Of a DNA stretch of 64,000 bases, positions 16,311 to 24,151 are shown piece by piece. Position 1 is the first letter of the stretch, and each line of letters begins with the position of its first letter. The DNA comes from Candidatus Electrothrix aestuarii (GTDB taxonomy: Bacteria > Desulfobacterota > Desulfobulbia > Desulfobulbales > Desulfobulbaceae), in NCBI GenBank assembly GCA_032595685.2, contig CP159373.1, forward strand, positions 1,695,001 through 1,759,000. The letters are read 5' to 3'. The notes beneath the pieces are model-generated. The model made no database searches and was not told where the DNA came from. It was given only the letters and a program-made list of their open reading frames with translations. A program made the translations under genes and the position numbers.

Positions 16311-19300
16311 TCAAACAAGTTCTTCAGTAAGACGATGCCATTGCTCAATGGCATCTTTTACGCTTTCCTTAAAAAGGATGAAAGTCTCGTCATCCCGCTT
16401 TTTATGAGAGAGTAGGAAAGCGTCATTTCTGATTTTTTTCAGGTCTTCTTCAAGATTAGGTATTTTATCACCTTCTTTACACCTCTCAACGACCAAGGAC
16501 TCAACAGCGTCTAAGCAATTCTCGGCAAACTGCGTTAAATAAAGAGAGTGCAACATAAAGGTTTCAAATGAGATACCGTTATCCAGTGCTTTAATTTTTT
16601 CTAGGAGTTCAGTTGTAGTATACATTCCGCTTTCCACCATATCTCCTCCCGTGCTATGAGCTTCTTCTGTTCCAAAAACAATCTGCTCGTCGGCTTTTTC
16701 TCCCCCATACATCAGCCCTAAGACAGTTGCCAAAAGCACTGTGGAAAATCGTTCTGTAAGGACCTCAGTCCGTCCCTGCTTCATCAAATTAGGCAGGCGT
16801 GGACGATGGCTTTCCGTATGCACTTCAAAATACGCTCTCCGGGCGTCCTTTTCCTTGAGTTGATCCAAACGTTTGCGATATTCTTCCTGAAGACCATGTA
16901 CGGTATGGGTAAAACGGGCTGGAAAAAAGAAAGCCACGGACAAAATACTTATCTCGCTTGAATTACGGTCTTCTGGAATATCCTGACAATAGGTTTCCAC
17001 TACCCCGCCACCTTTCAGGTCGCCTGTAATAGACTCAATAGTCTGCCGGAGATCTTGAGAAAATTGTTGGGGCACAGCCTTGCACTTGGGAATAAAGACG
17101 CAACGACGAAGCACCGGTGCCCTGACATTGCTTCCCAGATCCATCGACTCTTCATTGGCCTCAAACGAAACCATAGGCATTGCCTTGCTCATAATTTCAC
17201 GCAGCCAATGGAGCATCTCGTCGTTCACCTGCCCGCCGTAGTCGTTGTACAATTTCTGGATGATATTCTGTCCAAAGATACCGTGAAAATCCTTGTCTTC
17301 TTCCCGAATCCTTCGATGCGCTTCCCCGGCACTGCGGTCCGCCACCCGACGCAGCTCATCAACCAGCGGGCCGCCCACCTGCTCGGAATTATCCACTGGC
17401 ATGATTTCTGTGTAGGCAGCAAACTCTGCCCGATTCTGTCGCAGTTGGGCCAGGGCTTCGGTGGTGGTCAGTGCATGATGATCCTGCACCGATTTATTGC
17501 ACTCAAAGCGTTCGTGGATCATTGCATTGACATATTTGGCATCAACAAGATAATCAACCTCTTCCTTGCTGCTTTCCTCTTTGCTTTCCACAATCCGGGA
17601 ATGCATTTCTGCTTCAAAATTTTTCGCCACCAGCAGCAGTCTGGATTTAAACAGTACCACCTGTCGATTGAGCGATTTGAGTTCAGAGGTCAGGGCAGCA
17701 CAAAATTCCTGTCCGTATTGGGCGGCCAAAGAGATAGTGCGCCAATAATAATACCGGGTGGAGGCTTCTCTATACTGGTTAAACAGGCTGCCCGGTTTAT
17801 TTCCGATTATACCGGAGAAACGACCGCATTTCAGATATTCCCTTTTCGTTTCCTCACGACGATGGTCAGACTCATCTATCTGTTTTTTAGCTTTTTCTGC
17901 AAGTTCGCCAAAATGCTCGCTGTCCTGAGCAATGCGATCAAGGAGAATATCCAAAGCATCAGGAAGATAATAGAGCACATATTTTTGATCACCGCGCTCC
18001 ATGCCCTCCAGCAGAGCCGTCTCTACAATGGCACGGATATCCCGGGCACGAGATCGTAAGGTCATGGGATCCCTGCGGTTGGCAAAGTAATTTTCCACCC
18101 CGCCGCCAGCCCCGACAGCACGGAAGCCGTTTTCCCAAAACGCTTCAGCCCGTCTGTCGAAATCAGTCAACCATCGTTGCCGTGCTTCAAAAGCATCACC
18201 AAGTTGTTCCTTTACCCTGGTTTCCTGCCGCACCAGTTCTTCCCGCCACTCGATTTCATAGCTTGGATGCGTTGCCTGACCAATTGCCTCCTCAACCCGA
18301 TCAAGATAGAGATGTTCTCTGGTGACCCGCCAGTTTTCACGGCGGGTATCAACAAAATCATTGGCGGAAAAACTGCGTGCATTGGGGAGAAAACAACCGT
18401 CCCAATTATTGTACAGAATCTTCAGAACCACCTGCCGCCCAAAGGAGTAGGCCAATTTTTCCCGGATTTCTTTTTCCGGGATAGCTATCCGCTGCACACC
18501 GTAGCTGATAAAGGCCGTGGAACGGTTGCCGCCGTCAACATCGGCAGGATACTGATCCCGGTCCTCCATAGTCAGGGCCTGGCGAAGCTCATTGGGCATA
18601 TCGCCCATCTGGCGAACAGAGAGCTGAAAAATAAACTCAGCAGCATTTTCTATCTGCTGTTCCAGAGCAACGCTGGTGCCCCGTTCTGTTGTTTCTGAAA
18701 TCAGCGCAACAGAACGGAAGGTATTTTTCAGCTGTATTCGTTCCGGTCGGGCCGGTCCCATGATGTCCCAGGGGGTATAATTGCCTAAGCGAAAGGCGTT
18801 CAGCTCAGTCAATGCGCCGTACTGATTTGCATAAAAATTGCCGGTATTAATCGTGCCCACATCCTTGGCCGTGACAAAACCGTGGATATAGACGTTGAAA
18901 TCACCGGGCTGGTTTTGAAGATAACGTTGCAATTGGGCCACAACATCCAGCACGGTTCCGCTGCCGGTTCCTGCTGCCAGAGTACAGGCAATATGGATTT
19001 CTGCCCCAACATTGCCCCCTTTTCCGCTCAATTCGTTGATGCGGTTAGAGATAGCGGAAATAACGTTTTCAATATTCTTTCCATTGGCCAAAGCAAGCCG
19101 TCCCATGCGACGAATCTGGTTGCAGCCCGCAGGCCCGGAACAGCCGCGCGTAATATCACGGACAAATTCTATCTCGTCTTTCACCCAGGGTTCGACACCA
19201 GTATATCGTTGCAGGTTATCAAGAATCTTATGTATTCCTGTGGGACTGACCAGCACCTTTTCCCGGTCACCAAGACTCAGGGTCTCCCCGAAAACCCGCC

Positions 19301-19535
19301 ATTTCCGGGCACGTTCTCCCTGTCCTTCAAGATCAGCCTCATTGGAATCCATGCTCAGGGTGGCGATTTTGGAACTCACCACCTGACCGCCCAGTTTTTC
19401 TTCAAAAGTATATATTTCCGGAGGCATACCCGTGTTGCCTCGTGATCGCCACTCAATATAGAGGCTTTTTTTCAGCTCACGAACAACTGCGCAGCCTGTA
19501 CCGCCAAGACCAATTAAGAGAAAGTTTTTTGCCAT
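16311..19535 (-). CDS. Large tubulin/FtsZ-superfamily protein (Tubulin_2-like)
   Basis: A 1074-residue cytoplasmic protein. The N-terminal nucleotide-binding half has the loop LLIGLGGTG at 6-14 and the tubulin signature as LAAGTGSGTVLD (186-197), a variant of the GGGTGSG phosphate loop. GFVTAKDVGT and FYANQYGALTELN follow, at positions where FtsZ and tubulin contact the base. About 600 further residues, helical and charged, extend beyond the tubulin core with no match that I recognise. The family known as tubulin-like (Tubulin_2) has this length and these motifs. Expected properties are GTP binding and possibly filament formation, neither demonstrable from sequence. It begins 41 bp after the membrane-protein gene. 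No plasmid or phage partition gene (TubR/TubY) is nearby, so a TubZ role is unlikely. Confidence 0.85.
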   Translation of the reverse strand: MAKNFLLIGLGGTGCAVVRELKKSLYIEWRSRGNTGMPPEIYTFEEKLGGQVVSSKIATLSMDSNEADLEGQGERARKWRVFGETLSLGDREKVLVSPTGIHKILDNLQRYTGVEPWVKDEIEFVRDITRGCSGPAGCNQIRRMGRLALANGKNIENVISAISNRINELSGKGGNVGAEIHIACTLAAGTGSGTVLDVVAQLQRYLQNQPGDFNVYIHGFVTAKDVGTINTGNFYANQYGALTELNAFRLGNYTPWDIMGPARPERIQLKNTFRSVALISETTERGTSVALEQQIENAAEFIFQLSVRQMGDMPNELRQALTMEDRDQYPADVDGGNRSTAFISYGVQRIAIPEKEIREKLAYSFGRQVVLKILYNNWDGCFLPNARSFSANDFVDTRRENWRVTREHLYLDRVEEAIGQATHPSYEIEWREELVRQETRVKEQLGDAFEARQRWLTDFDRRAEAFWENGFRAVGAGGGVENYFANRRDPMTLRSRARDIRAIVETALLEGMERGDQKYVLYYLPDALDILLDRIAQDSEHFGELAEKAKKQIDESDHRREETKREYLKCGRFSGIIGNKPGSLFNQYREASTRYYYWRTISLAAQYGQEFCAALTSELKSLNRQVVLFKSRLLLVAKNFEAEMHSRIVESKEESSKEEVDYLVDAKYVNAMIHERFECNKSVQDHHALTTTEALAQLRQNRAEFAAYTEIMPVDNSEQVGGPLVDELRRVADRSAGEAHRRIREEDKDFHGIFGQNIIQKLYNDYGGQVNDEMLHWLREIMSKAMPMVSFEANEESMDLGSNVRAPVLRRCVFIPKCKAVPQQFSQDLRQTIESITGDLKGGGVVETYCQDIPEDRNSSEISILSVAFFFPARFTHTVHGLQEEYRKRLDQLKEKDARRAYFEVHTESHRPRLPNLMKQGRTEVLTERFSTVLLATVLGLMYGGEKADEQIVFGTEEAHSTGGDMVESGMYTTTELLEKIKALDNGISFETFMLHSLYLTQFAENCLDAVESLVVERCKEGDKIPNLEEDLKKIRNDAFLLSHKKRDDETFILFKESVKDAIEQWHRLTEELV

Positions 19536-19576
19536 ATCAATTACCCTAAGTATATGATGAAGTGTTATTTGAAATA

Positions 19577-20395
19577 TTATCGCACTTTAATATCCGCAAG
19601 AGCTGAACGTATCAGCAAAGAAAATATAACCCCCTGTATCAGGAGAAAAATCAGGACAAGTACAGTCCGGGAAATAAGCATAACCCGTGGAATCTGTCCG
19701 ATCATACTTTGCCGCATCACATTTTTTGCCAGCTGAACAGCCTCCATAACCGGATAAGTTTTCTCTCCGGTTTCTGAAGAGCTGGAAAAAAACTGTTCGA
19801 TATCTTTATAAATCGCCTGGGCTGTCTCTTTCGCGTAGACCCGGAGAATTTTGCTCAACAGAGGATGATGCACGGTAAAGTGTTTCACCGCTTCTTCGGC
19901 GTAGACCCGTGCAGCCACCAGCTTGGACTCCTCATGAGTAGTAGGTATCATGACCTGTTGGCCGGAGTCAGGATGCGGCTTGCCGGTAAAATTCTCCAGC
20001 CGGTTTCCTGCCGCATCGCGAAGTTCGTACACCGCCTCGTAGGCTTTTCGAAAGGTGTCGTCACTCCATTGCGTATCAACTTCAAGGGCCTTCTCCCAGC
20101 TTGTCACGATGCGTTCCGCTACATCGCCGGTGAAACGAAAGGCGAAGAAGAGCAGGGTGCAACACAGAGTGATTATCCCGGCAGTTCCGCAAAAAACATA
20201 ACGCTGCGGCTTGGAAAAATATCGGCGGTTAAAATTCAGGGCCACATAATAAGTCAGCCAACCAACAAGCACGGCAAGGACAATGCCGACAGCGCAGGCG
20301 ATAAAGAATTCGTTGCGGGCACTGCTCCATAACTGAACGATGAGGCTGCTAAGGAGAAGGGAGAGGTCGCTGAGGTGAGAGATTGTTTGGTTCAT
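19577..20395 (-). CDS. Integral membrane protein, first gene of the cassette
   Basis: A 272-residue protein not recognised as a family member. Two hydrophobic segments lie near the N-terminus (about 33-56 and 66-88) and one near the C-terminus (about 240-262). Between them is a helical, soluble domain of about 150 residues (KALEVDTQWSDDTFRKAYEA onwards), probably in the periplasm or cytoplasm depending on topology. The start ATG 20395 has only a weak ribosome-binding site. It is the most upstream gene of the twelve-gene minus-strand series and lies 41 bp before the tubulin-like gene, so it is a candidate membrane anchor for that protein. The function is unknown. Confidence 0.72.
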   Translation of the reverse strand: MNQTISHLSDLSLLLSSLIVQLWSSARNEFFIACAVGIVLAVLVGWLTYYVALNFNRRYFSKPQRYVFCGTAGIITLCCTLLFFAFRFTGDVAERIVTSWEKALEVDTQWSDDTFRKAYEAVYELRDAAGNRLENFTGKPHPDSGQQVMIPTTHEESKLVAARVYAEEAVKHFTVHHPLLSKILRVYAKETAQAIYKDIEQFFSSSSETGEKTYPVMEAVQLAKNVMRQSMIGQIPRVMLISRTVLVLIFLLIQGVIFSLLIRSALADIKVR

Positions 20396-20989
20396 GGCAG
20401 AATGCTATTGAGTTGGCGTTTTAAAAAAGTAAAGCAGAAAAAGGAGTAGCAGGTGCGCATCACAACTGGTTGAATGCTGAAGCAGATCGGACGATCTTTT
20501 TAGCAGAGGTAACTGTCGGGTGCAGAATGAAGACCGCCAGAACGAGGAATTTTTTTTTGTGTGCGGAGAGAGCGTCATATAGATGCAACCTCAAATAAAT
20601 CCAGCGGTACTTTTGATAACGAACGATCAGACAGGGAACCTCAGATTTCCCGCATAGTTCATAGTATGTAACAAAGAAGAGGTCAAGTATTTTTGTTTCG
20701 CAGTATTCAAAAATACTGTCTGAATTCAGGTCAGAAGAACAAGTCAAACAACTTGCCGAGGCCCTGGAGCATCCCAATAATCGTCCGGTGCAGCCGGTCA
20801 ATGCCCGCCCGGTGTTGCAGTAGGATTATTATTGGATCTGCACGCCTGATTGCCTTCGTATATCAACAAAGGGGTGATATCCTGTTGCCTCTTTGTTGGA
20901 ATGCAAAAGAAATCCTTTTGTTTCTCTGTCGTTTCTTCATCCCCTTGTGCCCCTCTGTTCTCTTTTCGGCCTGTTGAGAGCAACTTTGA
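20396..20989. other. Intergenic region with carbonic-anhydrase relic; likely cassette promoter
   Basis: About 590 bp. It contains the 93-bp carbonic anhydrase tail (20731-20823), a perfect inverted repeat CAGTATT/AATACTG at 20701-20718 just before it, and otherwise no convincing gene. The minus-strand cassette must start transcription from the 20396-20700 part. I could not pick a clear -35/-10 pair. Confidence 0.4.
20731..20823 (+). pseudogene. Relic: C-terminal end of a second alpha-carbonic anhydrase
   Basis: These 93 bp encode SEEQVKQLAEALEHPNNRPV and the following 11 residues plus stop, identical in protein sequence to the last 30 residues of the carbonic anhydrase at 2747-3484. The DNA differs at 8 positions, all synonymous (including TAA to TAG). 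Homology stops abruptly upstream, where an inverted repeat lies (20701-20718). A diverged functional copy was evidently cut down to its tail. Confidence 0.85.
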
Positions 20990-22192
20990 CTATTCATCAT
21001 GTGCGCAGATTTTTTGAGATTCTTTTCGTAATCGCTGTATGGTTTTGAGTTGCAGGCTGTAGATCATAGCGCCATAGAAACTCATGGCAGTCACCACAAT
21101 GATTCGGGAGATATTGATATTCTCTATAGATAAGGAGGCCGTCATAAAGTCTGTGATAAGAGAGATAGTTAAGGCAATAAAACATATCAACGTGAATGTA
21201 CATCCTTGCGAGTCTTCTTTTCTCCCCCTTAACCCTGCAATCATATAGCCCATCAGGGTGTAGGATGCGATCAATTCAACTACGAGAAAAATCACCTCAA
21301 TCCTTTTGTTGAAAGCGACTCCGAGAAAAACTTTATGAATATTTTCTAATTCTGGGGGATTCCACCAATAGGTCACGAGGGCCAAATAAAAGGAATACAG
21401 GGGTAATACGATCTTTAATGTCAACTGCTCTATCCGCCGTTCTTTGATAGTAATTTTTTTTAAGATATGAGGAAGAAAAAGGGCAAAAGCACCGATAAGG
21501 ACAACCTGCCCCATGACCTGTATGGGATATCGAAAAAATGAGGGAGTGACACCGATCATAAACCAGCATACCGTGATCAGAGATATTTTTTTTGGAGAAA
21601 AGGTCTGGTCTCGCATCCAGCGATTTTTCCAGACCATTACAAGGATAAAAACTCCTGATAAACCTAAGATGAAGGGTAATAGTAAGCGAGCAGGATCATC
21701 TCCCTGTGCAAGGCCATTCAACCACAGCAGGGGAATCAGGAGGTACACTTGGCCGAGGAGTGGCAATTCCAGATCAAAAATTTTCGAATTTTCCTTCTCC
21801 TGTATTTTATTGCTCAATATATTAAATGTCATTGCTCCTAGCCACGCCCCAAATCCATTCGTAAGCACATCAACAGGATTGGTGTATCTGCTTGGGGAAA
21901 AGATCTGAACTGTTTCAACAGTAAGACTTAAAAGGGTGCCAAAGAAAAATGTGGGAAGAGCGTACGGAGGGGGCATGCTTCGATGGGTTAGTCTGAAGAG
22001 GAACCCGATGGGAATAAAGAGAAAAATATTCGTTATGGTGTCCGAAAGTCCTATGTTCCAAAAAATCCTTATATGGTCAGCAGGTTGAAAGTCGAACGGG
22101 ACCAATGTGATAATAAAGACAATAAAAATAAAATAGATAAGAAGTGCATTGCTCAAAGTGTTCAATGGGTTATATAGAGAGCTTTTGTTCAT
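20990..22192 (-). CDS. VanZ-family polytopic membrane protein
   Basis: A 400-residue inner-membrane protein with about ten hydrophobic segments. The N-terminal third matches the VanZ-like pattern: LVPFDFQP after the first segment, SDTITNIFLFIPIGFLFRL, ETVQIFSPSRYTNPVDVLTN, and GFGAWLGA. VanZ-like domains occur in teicoplanin resistance and in many proteins of unknown role; this one has an additional membrane domain of about 250 residues. GAGGA precedes ATG 22192. It stands alone between the cassette and the carboxylase genes. Its specific function is not known. Confidence 0.8.
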   Translation of the reverse strand: MNKSSLYNPLNTLSNALLIYFIFIVFIITLVPFDFQPADHIRIFWNIGLSDTITNIFLFIPIGFLFRLTHRSMPPPYALPTFFFGTLLSLTVETVQIFSPSRYTNPVDVLTNGFGAWLGAMTFNILSNKIQEKENSKIFDLELPLLGQVYLLIPLLWLNGLAQGDDPARLLLPFILGLSGVFILVMVWKNRWMRDQTFSPKKISLITVCWFMIGVTPSFFRYPIQVMGQVVLIGAFALFLPHILKKITIKERRIEQLTLKIVLPLYSFYLALVTYWWNPPELENIHKVFLGVAFNKRIEVIFLVVELIASYTLMGYMIAGLRGRKEDSQGCTFTLICFIALTISLITDFMTASLSIENINISRIIVVTAMSFYGAMIYSLQLKTIQRLRKESQKICAHDE

Positions 22193-22571
22193 CAGTCTAT
22201 CCTCAACATGTTAACGTGAACGGTTGAGATGTTGTCTTGTGCAACGTCGTTAATCCAATGAAAAACAAAGAGAGAATGAGATGGTCAGCCTGGTAGGAAG
22301 GAGTACGCCAGCAAGATACCCATCATGGAAATTATACTACATAAAAGCTCCCTGACATACTGATCTCTCCAATTTCAGTTAACCTGTTGTTCCAACAAAA
22401 GGTAAGCCAGATACCTCTATTGGTTTCAGACCTTTCACTTGCTAAAAAGAAGAGTTTCTGTTATCATAACATCCTTCCCTCATATTTTTTCAAAAATACG
22501 ATTGCAGTACCCAGCTTTATTCAACTTGACCTGCCGTCACATTAATTAAAAATCTTAGAAAGGCTAAATCT
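22193..22571. other. Divergent intergenic region, probable promoters
   Basis: About 380 bp between the VanZ-like gene (-) and the biotin carboxylase gene (+). No ORF or RNA fold is recognised. A TTGACC hexamer occurs in the last 50 bases before the carboxylase start and could serve as a -35 element, but the matching -10 is weak. Confidence 0.3.
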
Positions 22572-24014
22572 GTGAAAACAAAAATACTTGTTGCTAACCG
22601 AGGGGAAATAGCTATCCGGATTATCCGGGCTATCCAGGAATTAAATTACGAAGCCATAGCTATTTATGAGACGCCTGATAAGGATTCTAAACATATACGA
22701 ATTGCTGATGAGGCAGTCTGGCTTGGCGACGGTCCCCGTTGTGATTATCTGAATATAGAAAAGGTTGTTAAGGCTGCCCGGAAAGCAGGGGCTACGGCAA
22801 TCCATCCCGGCTATGGATTCTTGGCAGAAAATGCCGATTTTGCCAAGGCCTGTGAAGATGCTGGCATTATCTTTATTGGACCTTCTTCAGATACCATCGA
22901 TAAACTGGGGAATAAGGTCATGGCCCGTAAGATCATGGCCGATGCTGGTATCCCGATGGTACCCGGCACAAATAACCTGAAGGCTGGTGATGAAGGGCTG
23001 GAAGAGGCCAGGGAGTTTGGTCGCAAATACGGATATCCCATCATGCTGAAGGCGACCTCCGGTGGCGGTGGACGCGGTATTCGGCGAGTAGAGAATGAGA
23101 AGGAGCTGGGAGAGCAGTATGGCATCGCTCGTACAGAGGCCAAGGCTGCCTTTAACGACGATTCCGTGTACCTGGAAAAAGTGGTTGTTAATCCCAAGCA
23201 TATTGAGGTCCAGGTTATTGCCGATAAGAGTGGTCATACCGTTCATCTCGGAACCCGCGACTGTTCCATCCAGCGTCGTAACCAAAAGCTGGTCGAAATT
23301 GCGCCAGCCTTCCAGCTGACCCCAGAGCAGCAGGAAGATATCAGCATGACCGCTGTACGAGCTGCTAAGGCAGCCAATTACTTTAATGCAGGGACCGTAG
23401 AGTTCCTCTTTGACAGTGATGGCAGCTATTATTTCATGGAGATTAATACCCGTATCCAGGTGGAGCACACCGTCTCAGAGATGATCACCGGTATTGATAT
23501 TGTTCGGACCCAGATCAAGCTGGCCCTGGGCAAAGAGCTGCTCTTTAATCAGGATGACGTACAATTACGTGGTCATGCCGTGGAGGTGCGCATCAATGCC
23601 GAAGACCCCAAGAACAACTTTATGCCTGAGGGCGGCAAGACTGTTCGGGTATATCGCTCACCAGGTGGGTATGGGGTGCGTCTGGACGGCTTCTGTTACC
23701 AGGGCTACACCATTCCCCAGGTCTATGACTCCTTACTGGTTAAGCTCACCGTCTTTGGCTGGTCCTGGCATGAAACCGTGGATAGGCTCAGGCGCTGTCT
23801 GAATAACTTTGTTATCAGCGGTCCCAAGACGACCATTCCTTTTTTCCTCCGTTTGTTGCAAGAGCCTGATTTCCAAGAAGGCCATTTTGATACCTCTTTC
23901 CTTGACACCCATGACGGGTTGCTGGATTACGAAGAGGATGCCAGTGAAGTGAATAAGCTGGCCCGTCTGATCGCTGAGATTCATCAGAAAGGTGAAAACA
24001 CCTATGCGGCGTAG
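22572..24014 (+). CDS. Biotin carboxylase subunit (pyruvate carboxylase subunit A / AccC-like)
   Basis: This subunit carboxylates biotin using ATP and bicarbonate. Its 480 residues contain the N-terminal LVANRGEIAIRIIRA, the carboxyphosphate-site HPGYGFLAENADFA, the ATP-grasp glycine loop KATSGGGGRGIRRV, and the catalytic EINTRIQVEHTVSEMITGID. The start is GTG 22572 with AAAGG upstream. The next gene (24152-26056) encodes carboxyltransferase plus biotin carrier, so the pair forms a two-subunit pyruvate carboxylase or oxaloacetate-type enzyme rather than acetyl-CoA carboxylase. Such split enzymes supply oxaloacetate in anaerobes. The 137 bp between the two genes carry a dispersed repeat, which is unusual inside an obvious functional pair. 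Confidence 0.93.
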   Translation: MKTKILVANRGEIAIRIIRAIQELNYEAIAIYETPDKDSKHIRIADEAVWLGDGPRCDYLNIEKVVKAARKAGATAIHPGYGFLAENADFAKACEDAGIIFIGPSSDTIDKLGNKVMARKIMADAGIPMVPGTNNLKAGDEGLEEAREFGRKYGYPIMLKATSGGGGRGIRRVENEKELGEQYGIARTEAKAAFNDDSVYLEKVVVNPKHIEVQVIADKSGHTVHLGTRDCSIQRRNQKLVEIAPAFQLTPEQQEDISMTAVRAAKAANYFNAGTVEFLFDSDGSYYFMEINTRIQVEHTVSEMITGIDIVRTQIKLALGKELLFNQDDVQLRGHAVEVRINAEDPKNNFMPEGGKTVRVYRSPGGYGVRLDGFCYQGYTIPQVYDSLLVKLTVFGWSWHETVDRLRRCLNNFVISGPKTTIPFFLRLLQEPDFQEGHFDTSFLDTHDGLLDYEEDASEVNKLARLIAEIHQKGENTYAA

Positions 24015-24017
24015 ACT

Positions 24018-24078
24018 GTAGGGGCAGACCTGCGTGTCTGCCCGGCAGGAAAGGGCGAACACAGAGGTTCGCCCCTAC
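24018..24078. repeat. Dispersed palindromic repeat, copy A
   Basis: A 61-bp unit beginning GTAGGGGCAGACCTGCGTGT and ending GGTTCGCCCCTAC. A diverged copy lies in the opposite orientation after katG at 58283-58345. It sits between the two carboxylase subunit genes. Confidence 0.8.
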
Positions 24079-24151
24079 GTGGGCAAGGATTAAGGATACA
24101 GGATTATCACGGATATTTTACGTTTACCTTTACGTTGACGGATAGAGAGTT

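Noticed and set aside
17055-18059. A 334-codon open frame on the plus strand inside the tubulin-like gene
   Set aside because: It is antisense to a clearly coding, motif-bearing gene and has no recognisable product; it is a shadow of codon structure.
16311-19535. TubZ-type plasmid or phage partition function for the tubulin-like gene
   Set aside because: No TubR-type DNA-binding gene, centromere repeats or phage genes adjoin it; the neighbours are envelope proteins.
20460-20801. Open minus-strand frame over the carbonic anhydrase relic
   Set aside because: It overlaps the relic in antisense and its sequence has no recognisable features or ribosome-binding site.
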